The notes: generated from the letters alone by a model not told the origin. Numbered from the stretch's first letter, positions 54,805 to 63,252 are shown. The stretch is 64,000 nucleotides of DNA from an uncultured Ruminococcus sp. (GCA_934474025.1 CAKSMF010000005.1:124001-188000); one strand, 5' to 3'. Numbers and translations: made by a program.

Positions 54805-55703
54805 ACAAGTTGCCACAAAAAATATGGTCATTTTTTCGTGGAGCTATATTATTAGGATTTGGATTTATAATAATGTATCCTGTTATATATATGATAAGCT
54901 GTACGTTTCGTGAAAGTTCGGATATGAATGACCCGTCTGTAATGTGGATTCCGAAACATTTTACATTAGATGTCTTAAAAGATACTATTAAGGCTATGGA
55001 TTTCGGAAACACACTAAAAAATACATTATTTCTTAATGTAGGGTGTTCAGTTGTACAAGTAATTTCTTGTTCAGTAACCGGTTATGGTTTTGCAAGATTT
55101 GAATTTAAAGGAAAAAATTTTCTTTTCTTAATAGTTATAATGATGATACTTGTTCCCCCACAAATAATATCACTTCCTTTATATACACAGTTTATGAATT
55201 TTGGTATAGGAACATTCCGAATAAATCTTATTGACAATATGTTGACCATGTATTTACCAGCAATCACTGCAAATGGTCTTAAATCCGGACTCATGATTCT
55301 GATATTCAGACAGTTTTTCAGAGGGCTTCCACGTGAACTCGAAGATGTGGCTTATATTGACGGTTGTTCACCATTCAGAACCTTTATTACAATAATGTTG
55401 CCGAATACTCTTCCGGCAGTGCTGACAGTTTTTTTGTTTTCGGTTGTTATATATTGGAATGATTATTATACCAGTTCAGTATATTTTCATAATACAAAAA
55501 CGCTTGCCCTTGTTCTTGAAAATCTTGACAACGAACTTAAAAAATATTTATTTGGTTCAGCAGAAGTACAAATCAGTCAGCGTGAACAGATTGTATGGAA
55601 AGAAGCAGGCTGTTTGTTATCAATAACTCCGATACTTATTGTATACATATTTTTACAGAAATACTTCACCGAGAGTATAGAACTTTCTGGAATTATAATG
55701 TGA
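54801..55703 (+). CDS. Sugar ABC transporter permease 4 (MalG/UgpE-type)
   Basis: 300 residues, six helices; EAA loop LEDVAYIDGCSPFRTFITIMLP (about 192-213). TTG start overlaps the previous stop (TTGA) with AAAGAGGTG upstream. End of the eight-gene block; no clear terminator hairpin follows in the next 100 bp. Confidence 0.92.
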   Translation: MNKLPQKIWSFFRGAILLGFGFIIMYPVIYMISCTFRESSDMNDPSVMWIPKHFTLDVLKDTIKAMDFGNTLKNTLFLNVGCSVVQVISCSVTGYGFARFEFKGKNFLFLIVIMMILVPPQIISLPLYTQFMNFGIGTFRINLIDNMLTMYLPAITANGLKSGLMILIFRQFFRGLPRELEDVAYIDGCSPFRTFITIMLPNTLPAVLTVFLFSVVIYWNDYYTSSVYFHNTKTLALVLENLDNELKKYLFGSAEVQISQREQIVWKEAGCLLSITPILIVYIFLQKYFTESIELSGIIM

Positions 55704-55794
55704 TTTAGGACTTATGACAAATTTTATATAGTTTATTTGTGCAGATTGAATAATAAAATCTTTGTATTTAGTGTAAAAGTTTCTGTAATGTCAA

Positions 55795-55823
55795 TTTACT
55801 TTGTACTTGAATAGTGGTATAAT
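55795..55823 (+). promoter_or_regulatory. Promoter of the tandem lipoprotein genes
   Basis: TTTACT, 17-bp spacer, TATAAT with extended -10 (TGGTATAAT, as in the ruvC promoter). It gives a leader of about 245 nt containing copy 2 of the structured element. Confidence 0.7.
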
Positions 55824-55890
55824 ATATATCAACGCGTGATATTGAAATTTTGATAAAAGCGTACCAATATTAAACAATTTTAACAAGCAT

Positions 55891-56062
55891 TAACAAGAAT
55901 TCTTCCGCCTCTATTAGGTGGTGAGATAAATTGTAAATTAGAAACTTAACGGCAGTGGTGGGCGGAGTTAAATCGGTATCCCCACTGACATAAGAAAATC
56001 ACAGTCAGATGTCCACTGATTCGTCAGTCTCCGTGAAATTATCGACTGTGGATTGAAACAAG
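55891..56062 (+). repeat. Dispersed modular element, copy 2 (lipoprotein leader)
   Basis: The most complete copy. Module A: hairpin CCGCCT / AGGTGG, then AATTGTAAAT. Module B (about 55950-55988): hairpin CAGTGG / CCACTG with a loop holding GGCGGA and CGGTAT. Module C (about 56000-56047): outer stem CACAGTC / GACTGTG enclosing a hairpin ACTGA-TTCG-TCAGT. It ends in GTGGATTGAAACAA, just before GGAGA and the lipoprotein ATG. The rest of the 55704-55890 spacer is AT-rich with no gene. Confidence 0.65.
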
Positions 56063-56075
56063 GAGAAAATGAATT

Positions 56076-56795
56076 ATGAAAAAATTACTTGCACTTTTAA
56101 TTGCCTGCACAACTTTAACATGTGCTTTTGCTTCATGTGGTGATAAGGAAGAAGACAGTTCTTCAAGTAGCACTTCTGTTTCTGAATCAAGCGAAACTGA
56201 AACTACTACAGAAGAAGTTACTGAAACTACTACAGAAGCCGAAACAGAAGCTGAAACTGATACAGATGAAACTTCCGCAGAAGAATCTGAAGCTTCCGCT
56301 GTTGAAAGAACTACTCACGAATATATCGAAGATGCAGATAAAACACCTTATCTTGGCAAGTGGGAATGTGATAAACTCGTTGTTGATGGTGAAGAAGTAC
56401 AAGACCTTATGGGATTACCTCTTTATGCAGTATTCCAGCTTGAAATTAATGAAGACGGCACTGCTATGATGGCTCAGGCTGTTGCTGAACTCAGTGATTC
56501 TGAAGAAGCTGTAACTTATACATGGGGTGTTATCGGCGATAATGAAATTGAAATCGTTGATGAAAACAACAATGCTATGACTCTTACACTTTCTGATAAC
56601 TACCTTATTGGTACAGAAGAAGGTTATGACGAACAGCTTTATCTTGCTAAGGTTGATGAATTCACACCTTTTGACTTTGAAAGCTTTATGAATGATTTAC
56701 AGGAAAGTGCTTCCGGAGACGTTGAAACAGAAACCGTTGAAACTGTTGAAAGCACTGAAACTGTTGATGAAGTTTCAGAAACTACTGCTGAATAA
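56076..56795 (+). CDS. Lipoprotein A with lipocalin-like domain (tandem paralogue)
   Basis: 239 residues. Signal peptide with lipobox FASC (Cys20), a long Glu/Thr/Ser-rich linker (about 24-82), a beta domain starting YLGKWECDKLVVDGEE (about 90) with VTYTWGVIGDNEIEIVDENN, then a second acidic Thr/Glu-rich tail. The GKWE start is typical of lipocalin-like Firmicute lipoproteins. Binding partner unknown. Strong AAGGAGAAA site directly after the structured leader. Confidence 0.75.
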   Translation: MKKLLALLIACTTLTCAFASCGDKEEDSSSSSTSVSESSETETTTEEVTETTTEAETEAETDTDETSAEESEASAVERTTHEYIEDADKTPYLGKWECDKLVVDGEEVQDLMGLPLYAVFQLEINEDGTAMMAQAVAELSDSEEAVTYTWGVIGDNEIEIVDENNNAMTLTLSDNYLIGTEEGYDEQLYLAKVDEFTPFDFESFMNDLQESASGDVETETVETVESTETVDEVSETTAE

Positions 56796-56810
56796 TTTTG
56801 GTGTAAAACT

Positions 56811-57434
56811 GTGAAAAGATTATTTGCATTATTAACAGCTTGTACAGCTATAACTTGTGTGTTTGCGTCATGCGGTGATAAAAAGGAAGAAAGTTCTGCA
56901 AATGATACTTCCGTTTCTGAATCAACCAGTGCTGAAACTGTTACAGAAACCACTGATGAAAGCAGTCAGAATTCTGATGTTACAGACAGTTCATTCGTAG
57001 GAAAATGGGAATGTTCAAAGCTTGTTGCTAATGGTGAAGAACTTGATGAACTCGCAGGACTTCCTATATATGCAGTTTTCCAGTATGATGTGCGTGAAGA
57101 TGGTACAGTTGAACTTCCTGAAAGCCTTATGGAAATTTCAGACCAAGAAAATCCAGTCAGTTACACATGGAAATCTAAAAGTGATAATGAAATTGAAATA
57201 GTTGGTTCAAATGACAGTTCAATTGTCTACAGCTTAGAAAACGGACAGCTCGTCAATATTAGTGGCACAGAAGAAATTTATCTTGACAAAGTTGATGAAT
57301 TTAAAGACTTTGATTTCAAGGGCTATTATGATGAACTTATGGCTCAGCAAGAGAGTCAGTATGTTCTTACTCCTGTTGAAACAGATGCAGACGGCAATAT
57401 TATTGAAACTGTTGAAACTACTACTGCTGAATAA
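56811..57434 (+). CDS. Lipoprotein B with lipocalin-like domain (tandem paralogue)
   Basis: 207 residues, clearly homologous to lipoprotein A over the whole length: lipobox FASC (Cys20), short acidic linker, FVGKWECSKLVANGEE domain, VSYTWKSKSDNEIEIVGSND, and the ETTTAE tail. GTG start 15 bases after lipoprotein A; its SD is weak. The last 159 bases and the terminator are duplicated exactly 348 bp downstream. Tandem duplication and divergence of the pair is evident. Confidence 0.75.
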   Translation: MKRLFALLTACTAITCVFASCGDKKEESSANDTSVSESTSAETVTETTDESSQNSDVTDSSFVGKWECSKLVANGEELDELAGLPIYAVFQYDVREDGTVELPESLMEISDQENPVSYTWKSKSDNEIEIVGSNDSSIVYSLENGQLVNISGTEEIYLDKVDEFKDFDFKGYYDELMAQQESQYVLTPVETDADGNIIETVETTTAE

Positions 57435-57444
57435 ACAAAAAAAT

Positions 57445-57478
57445 GACGGACTTTTTTGTAAGTCCGTCTGTTTTTTTA
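57445..57478 (+). terminator. Rho-independent terminator of the lipoprotein operon
   Basis: GACGGACTT / AAGTCCGTC stem with a 6-nt loop, followed by a run of Ts. Second copy at 57793-57825 from the tandem duplication. Confidence 0.9.
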
Positions 57479-57623
57479 TTCGATTTCTTTTCCGTAATGC
57501 CATGAATAATCAAGCATTTCAACAGTATAGTTATTTAGTTTTTTAAGAAGTGGTAAAACGTCCTTTTTAGCGGACTGTAAATCATGTTCAAGATAGTTTC
57601 CGCATTCGACCGCAGAACAATCC
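57476..57623 (-). pseudogene. luxS 3' fragment (duplication remnant)
   Basis: Encodes the last 48 or so residues of LuxS, ending in the same KEIE stop, but has no start region: it abuts the lipoprotein B fragment. It carries an Asn-to-Asp change (LEHD for LEHN) and several silent differences relative to the intact gene. Confidence 0.9.
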
Positions 57624-57782
57624 ATTTATCTTGACAAAGTTGATGAATTTAAAGACTTTGATTTCAAGGGCTATTATGATGAACTTATGGCTCAGCAAGA
57701 GAGTCAGTATGTTCTTACTCCTGTTGAAACAGATGCAGACGGCAATATTATTGAAACTGTTGAAACTACTACTGCTGAATAA
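57624..57782 (+). pseudogene. Lipoprotein B 3' fragment (duplication remnant)
   Basis: Identical to the last 159 bases of lipoprotein B, beginning in the codons for YLDKVDEF. There is no start codon or SD of its own, and it lies behind the terminator of the intact gene. Confidence 0.9.
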
Positions 57783-57822
57783 ACAAAAAAATGACGGACT
57801 TTTTTGTAAGTCCGTCTGTTTT

Positions 57823-58302
57823 TTATTCAATTTCTTTTCCGTAATGCCATGAATAATCAAGCATTTCAACGGTATAGTTATTTAGTTTTTTAAGAAGTGG
57901 TAAAACGTCCTTTTTAGCGGACTGCAAATTATGTTCGAGATAGTTTCCGCATTCGACCGCAGAACAGCCCATTATTTCACCTTCATAATTCGCAATGTAA
58001 TTATATGAATCACGAACAAGTTTTATAGCGTTTTCATGGGACATTCCTCTTGTGATAAGATAAAAACCTGTTCTGCAACCCATAGGTCCAACGTAAATTA
58101 TATTTTTTCCGAATTCTGAATTTCTTGCATATGTTGCGAAAATGTGTTCAATAGTATGCAGTGATGGATTTGAAATATAAGTACCGCCATTAGGACGAAC
58201 CATTCTTACATCATAAGTGATAATATCATCATCAATTCTTGATATGTACATACCAACACCGAATTTTGTATGGTCTACTTTGAAACTTGCTATTTTTTCC
58301 AT
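57823..58302 (-). CDS. luxS: S-ribosylhomocysteine lyase LuxS
   Basis: Cleaves S-ribosylhomocysteine to homocysteine and the AI-2 precursor DPD. Zinc ligands in HTIEH (His49, His53; Glu52 catalytic) and Cys118 (SAVECGNY), and the active-site Cys76 in GPMGCRTGFY. ATG 58302 gives 159 residues, with GGAGA ten bases upstream; a TTG three codons earlier also fits. It overlaps the end of the pseudouridine synthase gene by no more than a few bases. The homocysteine it frees can be used by MetH encoded at 4.5-6.8 kb. Confidence 0.96.
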   Translation of the reverse strand: MEKIASFKVDHTKFGVGMYISRIDDDIITYDVRMVRPNGGTYISNPSLHTIEHIFATYARNSEFGKNIIYVGPMGCRTGFYLITRGMSHENAIKLVRDSYNYIANYEGEIMGCSAVECGNYLEHNLQSAKKDVLPLLKKLNNYTVEMLDYSWHYGKEIE

Positions 58303-58307
58303 AATTA

Positions 58308-59156
58308 TCAATCTCCATTTATTAGATTTTTTATATCATCAGGTAAATCTGATTTTACTGTTATAATTTCATGTGTTAAAGGCTCAGTAAAAGTTATCTG
58401 TCCGCAGTGTAAAGCCTGTCGGGAGATGTTTTCACGACTTCCTCCGTAAAGGTCATCGCCAGCAAGAGAATGCCCGATATATGAAAAATGTACTCTTATC
58501 TGATGTGTGCGACCGGTTTCAAGATGTATTTCAAGCAGGGAATATTTATTATTATGTGCAATTCTTCTGTAATGCGTAATGGCTTGTTGACCGTCTTCAC
58601 GTACACAACGGACTATTATAGATTCGCATTCACGGGCTATCGGAGCATCAATAGTACCCGAAATATCAGTTATTCCGTGAACTACTGCATAATAAACCTT
58701 TTTACAGGAATTTTGCAGTAGATTTGCGGAAAACGCATTTTTAGCAACTACGACAAGTCCGGAAGTATCTTTATCAAGCCGGTTAACTGGTCTGAAAGTC
58801 ATTTCCGGATACAGAGCAGAAAAGAAATTTCCGAGAGTATCCCCTTGATGTTTTATTGAGGGGTGAACGGGCATATTTCCAGATTTATCAAAAATTACGA
58901 GATTATCGTTTTCAAATAATACAGGCACATCAAGCAGGTGATTAGGTTCAAGAAAACTGTTATCCTGAATTCTGAGTACAACAACATCACCATTCTGAAC
59001 TGTATCAATACTGCGGATAGTTTTTCCGTTACAAGTTATGCCCGAATCCTGACGCTTCAGTTTGGTTAGCAAACGCCGTGAAACGCCTTTTTCGGTGAGG
59101 AATTTTTGAAGTATTACTGGATTTGTTGAATTTACAGTTAATTTTAATTCTTTCAG
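58308..59156 (-). CDS. RluA-family pseudouridine synthase, probable non-AUG start
   Basis: 282 residues. An S4-like N-terminus (VILQKFLTEKGVSRRLLTKLKR), the catalytic RLDKDTSGLVVVAKN motif, LLEIHLETGRTHQIRVHF and LAGDDLYGG are typical of RluA/RluD-type rRNA or tRNA enzymes. The homologous N-terminus runs upstream of the first TTG (59072). A GGGAGG site ends nine bases before a CTG at 59156, with no ATG/GTG/TTG in between in this frame, so CTG (or the preceding ATT) seems to be the start. It overlaps the upstream membrane-protein gene by 128 bases. Confidence 0.85.
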   Translation of the reverse strand: MKELKLTVNSTNPVILQKFLTEKGVSRRLLTKLKRQDSGITCNGKTIRSIDTVQNGDVVVLRIQDNSFLEPNHLLDVPVLFENDNLVIFDKSGNMPVHPSIKHQGDTLGNFFSALYPEMTFRPVNRLDKDTSGLVVVAKNAFSANLLQNSCKKVYYAVVHGITDISGTIDAPIARECESIIVRCVREDGQQAITHYRRIAHNNKYSLLEIHLETGRTHQIRVHFSYIGHSLAGDDLYGGSRENISRQALHCGQITFTEPLTHEIITVKSDLPDDIKNLINGD

Positions 59157-59913
59157 AATAATCGTCCTCCCTTACATAAATAGAGATACTCAATGCAAAA
59201 GCTGTCATAAGTTCAGGCAGAAAATACGGGGAAGAAACAACTGTTATCATAGGAAACGCATAAGCTAAAAATAATTTTAATATATCAGTACGCCGTCCGT
59301 GCATGAATTTAAAGGAGTAAAAAACAAGTTTAAATACGCTTTTTTGTGGAAAATGTGCCATTAAAAAAGGTACAGTGAAAAGCGTAAGACGAACATTCAG
59401 CCATAAAAAAACTGATACAATTGTAAGTACAACAGCTTGCACAACTATGAAAAGATTATCAGTATTCATAATAAAATAATATGCTGTAATTCCTGATAAT
59501 CCGGCAGGTATCAAAGCGATAATCCCTATAATTCTGCTCCATAATGATACAGCAAGACTGCGTTTGAAATTTCTTCCGTTAATGAAAATTTCAGATACAG
59601 GGGTAAATGTTTTTCGTCTGCTGTCATAACAGATTTCGCATAGTCTGAAAGCCGATATATACGTTAATGGCGCAACAGTCAACCATCTTAGAACAGAACT
59701 AAAAACAGCAATTACAATCTGTAAAGAGTTTTCACTGCTGAAAAGTGACAGCGGGTCAAGGTCACTGAAATATAAAATCAAACTATATATAGTTGCCTCT
59801 GCAAAACGGAAAAATATTTCAGGTAAGAGCGGTAACAGACATATAATCATAGTGCTTATACGATTGTTTCTAAGCAAAATTTTTGAGTATCTTATGAGTT
59901 CCCGTAATTTCAT
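59029..59913 (-). CDS. DUF975-like integral membrane protein
   Basis: 294 residues with about six membrane helices. The layout (short basic start KLRELIRYSKILLRNN, paired helices, a cytoplasmic loop with FKRSLAVSLWSRIIGI) resembles DUF975-type proteins of Firmicutes. The last 40 or so residues (from about DDYSERIKINCKFN) are basic, unstructured and come from the overlap with the pseudouridine synthase. A one-base shift would end the protein near 59175 instead, so the tail may reflect an indel. Function unknown. Confidence 0.65.
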   Translation of the reverse strand: MKLRELIRYSKILLRNNRISTMIICLLPLLPEIFFRFAEATIYSLILYFSDLDPLSLFSSENSLQIVIAVFSSVLRWLTVAPLTYISAFRLCEICYDSRRKTFTPVSEIFINGRNFKRSLAVSLWSRIIGIIALIPAGLSGITAYYFIMNTDNLFIVVQAVVLTIVSVFLWLNVRLTLFTVPFLMAHFPQKSVFKLVFYSFKFMHGRRTDILKLFLAYAFPMITVVSSPYFLPELMTAFALSISIYVREDDYSERIKINCKFNKSSNTSKIPHRKRRFTAFANQTEASGFGHNL

Positions 59914-59973
59914 GAATGCACCTCCGGACGTATTTAAAGGTATTATGTTCCGGAAATGTCATAATATTCAGTT

Positions 59974-60609
59974 TTAAAGAAATTCTTCCGGCACTTTGTT
60001 ATATGGACAGTAGCCTAAAATTTCAAATGCCTGAGAGTTAAGCCACATCTGAGCAGTAACAATAATATCAAAACCTTCACCAAATGGTGCATTGAGTATG
60101 CTGGGGTCATATTTAGGAAGTCCAAAACATGACAGCATATTTGAAATTATTCCGGCGTGTGTAATTACTGCACTGTGAGTTATTCCCTCATTCATCATAT
60201 CCATAATGATGTTATGAAGCCCTGTATAAGTTCGTGCTGTCATTTCTTCTAAACTTTCTCCGTTTGGCGGACGATTGTCTTTACCGCCCTTGAGCCATTT
60301 TTTATAGTCGGGATTGTTTATAAGCTGTTCAACATTCTTATTTTCAAAATCGCCGAAATCAATTTCACGCAAGTCATCAACTTTTGTGATATCGGTTTCC
60401 GGAAAAAGTATTTCAGCGGTTTCAGTGCATCTTTTCAGAGGTGAACTGTATACTTTATGAACAATCGGATAGTCAAATTCGTCCATTTTAGATGCAATTT
60501 CTGACGCACCTTTAGGCGATAGAGGTAAATCGGTTTTTCCGATATAAATGCCGTTTTCGTTAGCATAGGTCATACCATGACGCAAAAGGCTTATTCTGTA
60601 ACCTTTCAT
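59974..60609 (-). CDS. Histidine phosphatase (phosphoglycerate mutase superfamily)
   Basis: 211 residues. The phosphohistidine motif LLRHGMTYANENG (about 9-21), second Arg in SSPLKRCTETAEIL, the Glu segment REIDFGDFENK and the second His in SAVITHAGIIS are all present. CobC/PhoE-like; substrate unclear (alpha-ribazole phosphate, sugar phosphates or others). Monocistronic, with a strong promoter. Confidence 0.88.
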   Translation of the reverse strand: MKGYRISLLRHGMTYANENGIYIGKTDLPLSPKGASEIASKMDEFDYPIVHKVYSSPLKRCTETAEILFPETDITKVDDLREIDFGDFENKNVEQLINNPDYKKWLKGGKDNRPPNGESLEEMTARTYTGLHNIIMDMMNEGITHSAVITHAGIISNMLSCFGLPKYDPSILNAPFGEGFDIIVTAQMWLNSQAFEILGYCPYNKVPEEFL

Positions 60610-60639
60610 ATATTAAGTCCTTTCAGTTTATTTGTAATA

Positions 60640-60668
60640 ATTATACTGTTTTATATATTTTTTGTCAA
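60640..60668 (-). promoter_or_regulatory. Sigma-A promoter of the histidine phosphatase gene
   Basis: Minus strand TTGACA, 17-bp spacer, TATAAT (full consensus). The remainder of the 305-bp spacer 60610-60914 is very AT-rich with no gene. Confidence 0.85.
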
Positions 60669-60847
60669 GTATGGAATGATTAATAATTAAAACAATAAAC
60701 TTTAAAACAACTTTTTAATTAATAATAATATTGTTTAAAATTCTTATATGTGCAAAATGCATAAATAATGAATATTATTTTTTAACTTCCGGCAAATATA
60801 ATGAAAAAAATGTCAAAACACAGTGAATTATTTCATATTTTCCCATG

Positions 60848-60876
60848 TTTACAAATTATACAAACTGTATTATAAT
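60848..60876 (+). promoter_or_regulatory. Sigma-A promoter of the XRE regulator
   Basis: TTTACA, 17-bp spacer, TATAAT. AAGGAGG follows before the ATG at 60915. The spacer sequence includes TACAAACTGTA, a short palindrome that could be an operator for the regulator itself. Confidence 0.75.
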
Positions 60877-60914
60877 AAATATTAGGTTAGTATTATTTAA
60901 GGAGGAAAATTTAA

Positions 60915-61616
60915 ATGAATTCAGATTTTGCAAGAATCATTACATTACAGCGTAAGGAAAGACACATAAGTCAGAAACAGGCAGCAAATGATTTAGGAAT
61001 TTCTCAGGCTTTGTTGTCACATTACGAAAAGGGTATCCGTGAATGCGGTCTTAACTTTTTGGTTAAGATTGCCGATTATTATAATGTTTCATGCGATTAC
61101 CTTCTCGGAAGAACTCCAGAACCCGGCGGAAAAAATATCACTATTGAGGATATTCCCGATGATGATGGAAACAACAAAATGAAAATGCCTTCACCGGAAA
61201 TCATAAACTTTAACAGACGTATCGTAAATAATTCAATAAGCCTTCTTTTCAATCTTGCACAAAAAGCCAACAGCACCACTCTTATAAAAGAAGTGTCTAC
61301 ATACCTTATGCTTACAGTATATAAGCTTTTCCGAATAGTGTATAATGCTAATCCACATAATGACCAGAAACTTTTTCGTATTCCGAAAGTTGTTGCCAAT
61401 GACAGTGCAAATGCTATAGTAGCTATGAGTGAATCCAATATAAAAGCAGCGTCAAGCGGAATTTCTCTTGATGATAATGATAGTGTAGATAATTTTGATA
61501 CCCTTTACCTTACTACTGCAACACTTCAAAAAGATTATGCACAATATTCGTCTTCACTATTAGACCTTATAAAACGCAGTGAAGAAAAAATAGCTCGTAC
61601 ACGTGAAAAATATTAA
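60915..61616 (+). CDS. XRE-family transcriptional regulator
   Basis: 233 residues. HTH_3 domain at about 5-62 (ITLQRKERHISQKQAANDLG, SQALLSHYEKGIRECGLNFL), ending in the usual CDYLLGRT. The C-terminal 170 residues are mostly helical (LLFNLAQKANSTTLIKEVSTYL), with no membrane helix, and look like a dimerisation or ligand domain; I do not recognise it. Strong promoter and SD suggest substantial expression. Targets unknown. Confidence 0.85.
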   Translation: MNSDFARIITLQRKERHISQKQAANDLGISQALLSHYEKGIRECGLNFLVKIADYYNVSCDYLLGRTPEPGGKNITIEDIPDDDGNNKMKMPSPEIINFNRRIVNNSISLLFNLAQKANSTTLIKEVSTYLMLTVYKLFRIVYNANPHNDQKLFRIPKVVANDSANAIVAMSESNIKAASSGISLDDNDSVDNFDTLYLTTATLQKDYAQYSSSLLDLIKRSEEKIARTREKY

Positions 61617-61621
61617 AAAAA

Positions 61622-61655
61622 TTCCGCATGACATCTTTTAGCCATGCGGATTTAT
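61622..61655. terminator. Bidirectional terminator
   Basis: TCCGCATG / CATGCGGA stem, 12-nt loop, T-rich on both sides. Separates the convergent XRE and trpB2 genes. Confidence 0.85.
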
Positions 61656-61656
61656 T

Positions 61657-63030
61657 TTAGTCTATTTTAGGAAGTGCAGAAATAGATTTCTGTATTTCCT
61701 CATCAGTAGGAATATAATCTGTCATTGTTCCGTCATTGTAATTAGCATAAGCATACATATCAAAGTAACCTGTTCCGGTAAGTCCAAAGAGGATAGTTTT
61801 TTCTTCACCGGTTTCCTTGCACTTAATAGCCTCGTCGATTGCAACTTTAATAGCATGACTGCTTTCAGGAGCAGGGAGTATTCCCTCAACTCTTGCGAAC
61901 TTCTGAGCTGCTTCAAATACTGATGTCTGTTCAACGGAAACAGCGTCCATAAGTCCCTGATGATAGAGTTCTGAAAGAGTTGCACTCATTCCGTGATATC
62001 TTAAACCACCAGCATGACTTGCAGACGGCATGAAACCACTGCCAAGAGTATACATTTTCTGGAGCGGGCAAACTTTTCCGGTATCGCAGAAATCATAAGC
62101 ATAAACGCCTCTTGTAAGGCTCGGGCAAGATGCAGGTTCAACAGCAATGAATTTATAGTCTTTTTCACCACGGAGTTTTTCTCCCATAAATGGTGAGATA
62201 AGTCCGCCGAGGTTTGAACCGCCACCGGCACAACCTATAATAATATCCGGAGTTATTCCGTATTTGTCCATAGCTATTTTTGATTCAAGACCTATTACAG
62301 ATTGATGTAAAAGAACCTGTGAAAGAACGCTTCCGAGAACATATCTGTAACCTTCTCTTGAAGTAGCAGATTCAACGGCTTCTGAAATTGCACAGCCAAG
62401 GCTTCCATTAGTATCAGGAAATTCAGCAAGAATTTTTCTGCCGACTTCTGTTGTATTGGACGGTGAAGGAGTTACTTTTGCACCATAGGTACGCATTACT
62501 TCACGGCGGAATGGTTTTTGTTCATATGAGCATTTAACCATATAAACATTACAGTCAAGGTCAAAATATGAACAAGCCATTGAAAGAGCAGTTCCCCATT
62601 GACCAGCACCTGTTTCAGTAGTAACGCCTTTGAGACCTTGTTTTTTTGCGTAATAAGCTTGAGCAATGGCAGAATTTAATTTATGACTTCCACTTGTATT
62701 GTTTCCCTCGAACTTATAGTAAATTTTTGCAGGAGTATCAAGCTTTTTTTCAAGGCAGTATGCTCTTACGAGAGGAGACGGACGATACATTTTATAAAAT
62801 TCCTGAATTTCTTCCGGAATATCAATATAACGGTCAGTGTCATCAAGTTCTTGCTTAACGAGTTCATCACAGAAAACGTGTGATAATTCTTCAAAAGTAA
62901 CAGGTTTTTTTGTTGCAGGATTGAGAAGCGGAGCAGGTTTTTGCTTCATATCTGCACGAACATTATACCATTGTTTAGGCATTTCGCTTTCTTCAAGATA
63001 TATTTTGTAAGGGATTTCTTTGTTTGACAT
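61657..63030 (-). CDS. Tryptophan synthase beta-like enzyme, TrpB2 type
   Basis: 457-residue PLP enzyme. PLP Lys in NNTSGSHKLNSA (about residue 112), phosphate loop GCAGGGSN, and the E in TETGAGQWG. The long N-terminus (YKIYLEESEMPKQWYNV) and lack of TrpA-contact features are typical of TrpB2, which condenses indole and serine without a strict need for TrpA. No trpA or other trp gene is near, so it may salvage indole. AGGAGAG precedes the ATG. No T-box or trp leader is visible. Confidence 0.92.
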   Translation of the reverse strand: MSNKEIPYKIYLEESEMPKQWYNVRADMKQKPAPLLNPATKKPVTFEELSHVFCDELVKQELDDTDRYIDIPEEIQEFYKMYRPSPLVRAYCLEKKLDTPAKIYYKFEGNNTSGSHKLNSAIAQAYYAKKQGLKGVTTETGAGQWGTALSMACSYFDLDCNVYMVKCSYEQKPFRREVMRTYGAKVTPSPSNTTEVGRKILAEFPDTNGSLGCAISEAVESATSREGYRYVLGSVLSQVLLHQSVIGLESKIAMDKYGITPDIIIGCAGGGSNLGGLISPFMGEKLRGEKDYKFIAVEPASCPSLTRGVYAYDFCDTGKVCPLQKMYTLGSGFMPSASHAGGLRYHGMSATLSELYHQGLMDAVSVEQTSVFEAAQKFARVEGILPAPESSHAIKVAIDEAIKCKETGEEKTILFGLTGTGYFDMYAYANYNDGTMTDYIPTDEEIQKSISALPKID

Positions 63031-63252
63031 TATAATAACTCTCCTTTTATTATATAGTGTATTTGCCGATATTTCAAAACTGTTTACAAAAAAAGTTTAA
63101 CACGAATAACAATTAATGTCAAGTCAATGTAATATATTGGTTTTTGATTTGCTGTTATGCACAAATATTTATATTTTATTTTGTGCATAATTACATTAAA
63201 AAATTGTGAGAGATTTTTATTTCTAAAACGTCTCTATTATTAAAGGGGTTAA

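Larger units (their letters stand above)
57276..57971. repeat. 348-bp tandem duplication across the lipoprotein B / luxS junction
   Basis: Units 57276-57623 and 57624-57971. Each has the 3' end of lipoprotein B, the terminator and the 3' end of luxS (opposite strand). The lipoprotein-plus-terminator part (about 205 bp) is identical except for a one-base T-run difference, while the luxS part has about seven substitutions in 145 bp. The junction shares only a few bases (ATT). Confidence 0.93.

Noticed and set aside
57588..57869. 93-codon minus-strand frame over the tandem duplication
   Set aside because: It is a chimera of the antisense of the lipoprotein fragment and terminator; it has no homology or SD.
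63031..63252. T-box or trp leader upstream of trpB2
   Set aside because: No T-box core sequence, tandem Trp codons or antiterminator pairing could be found.
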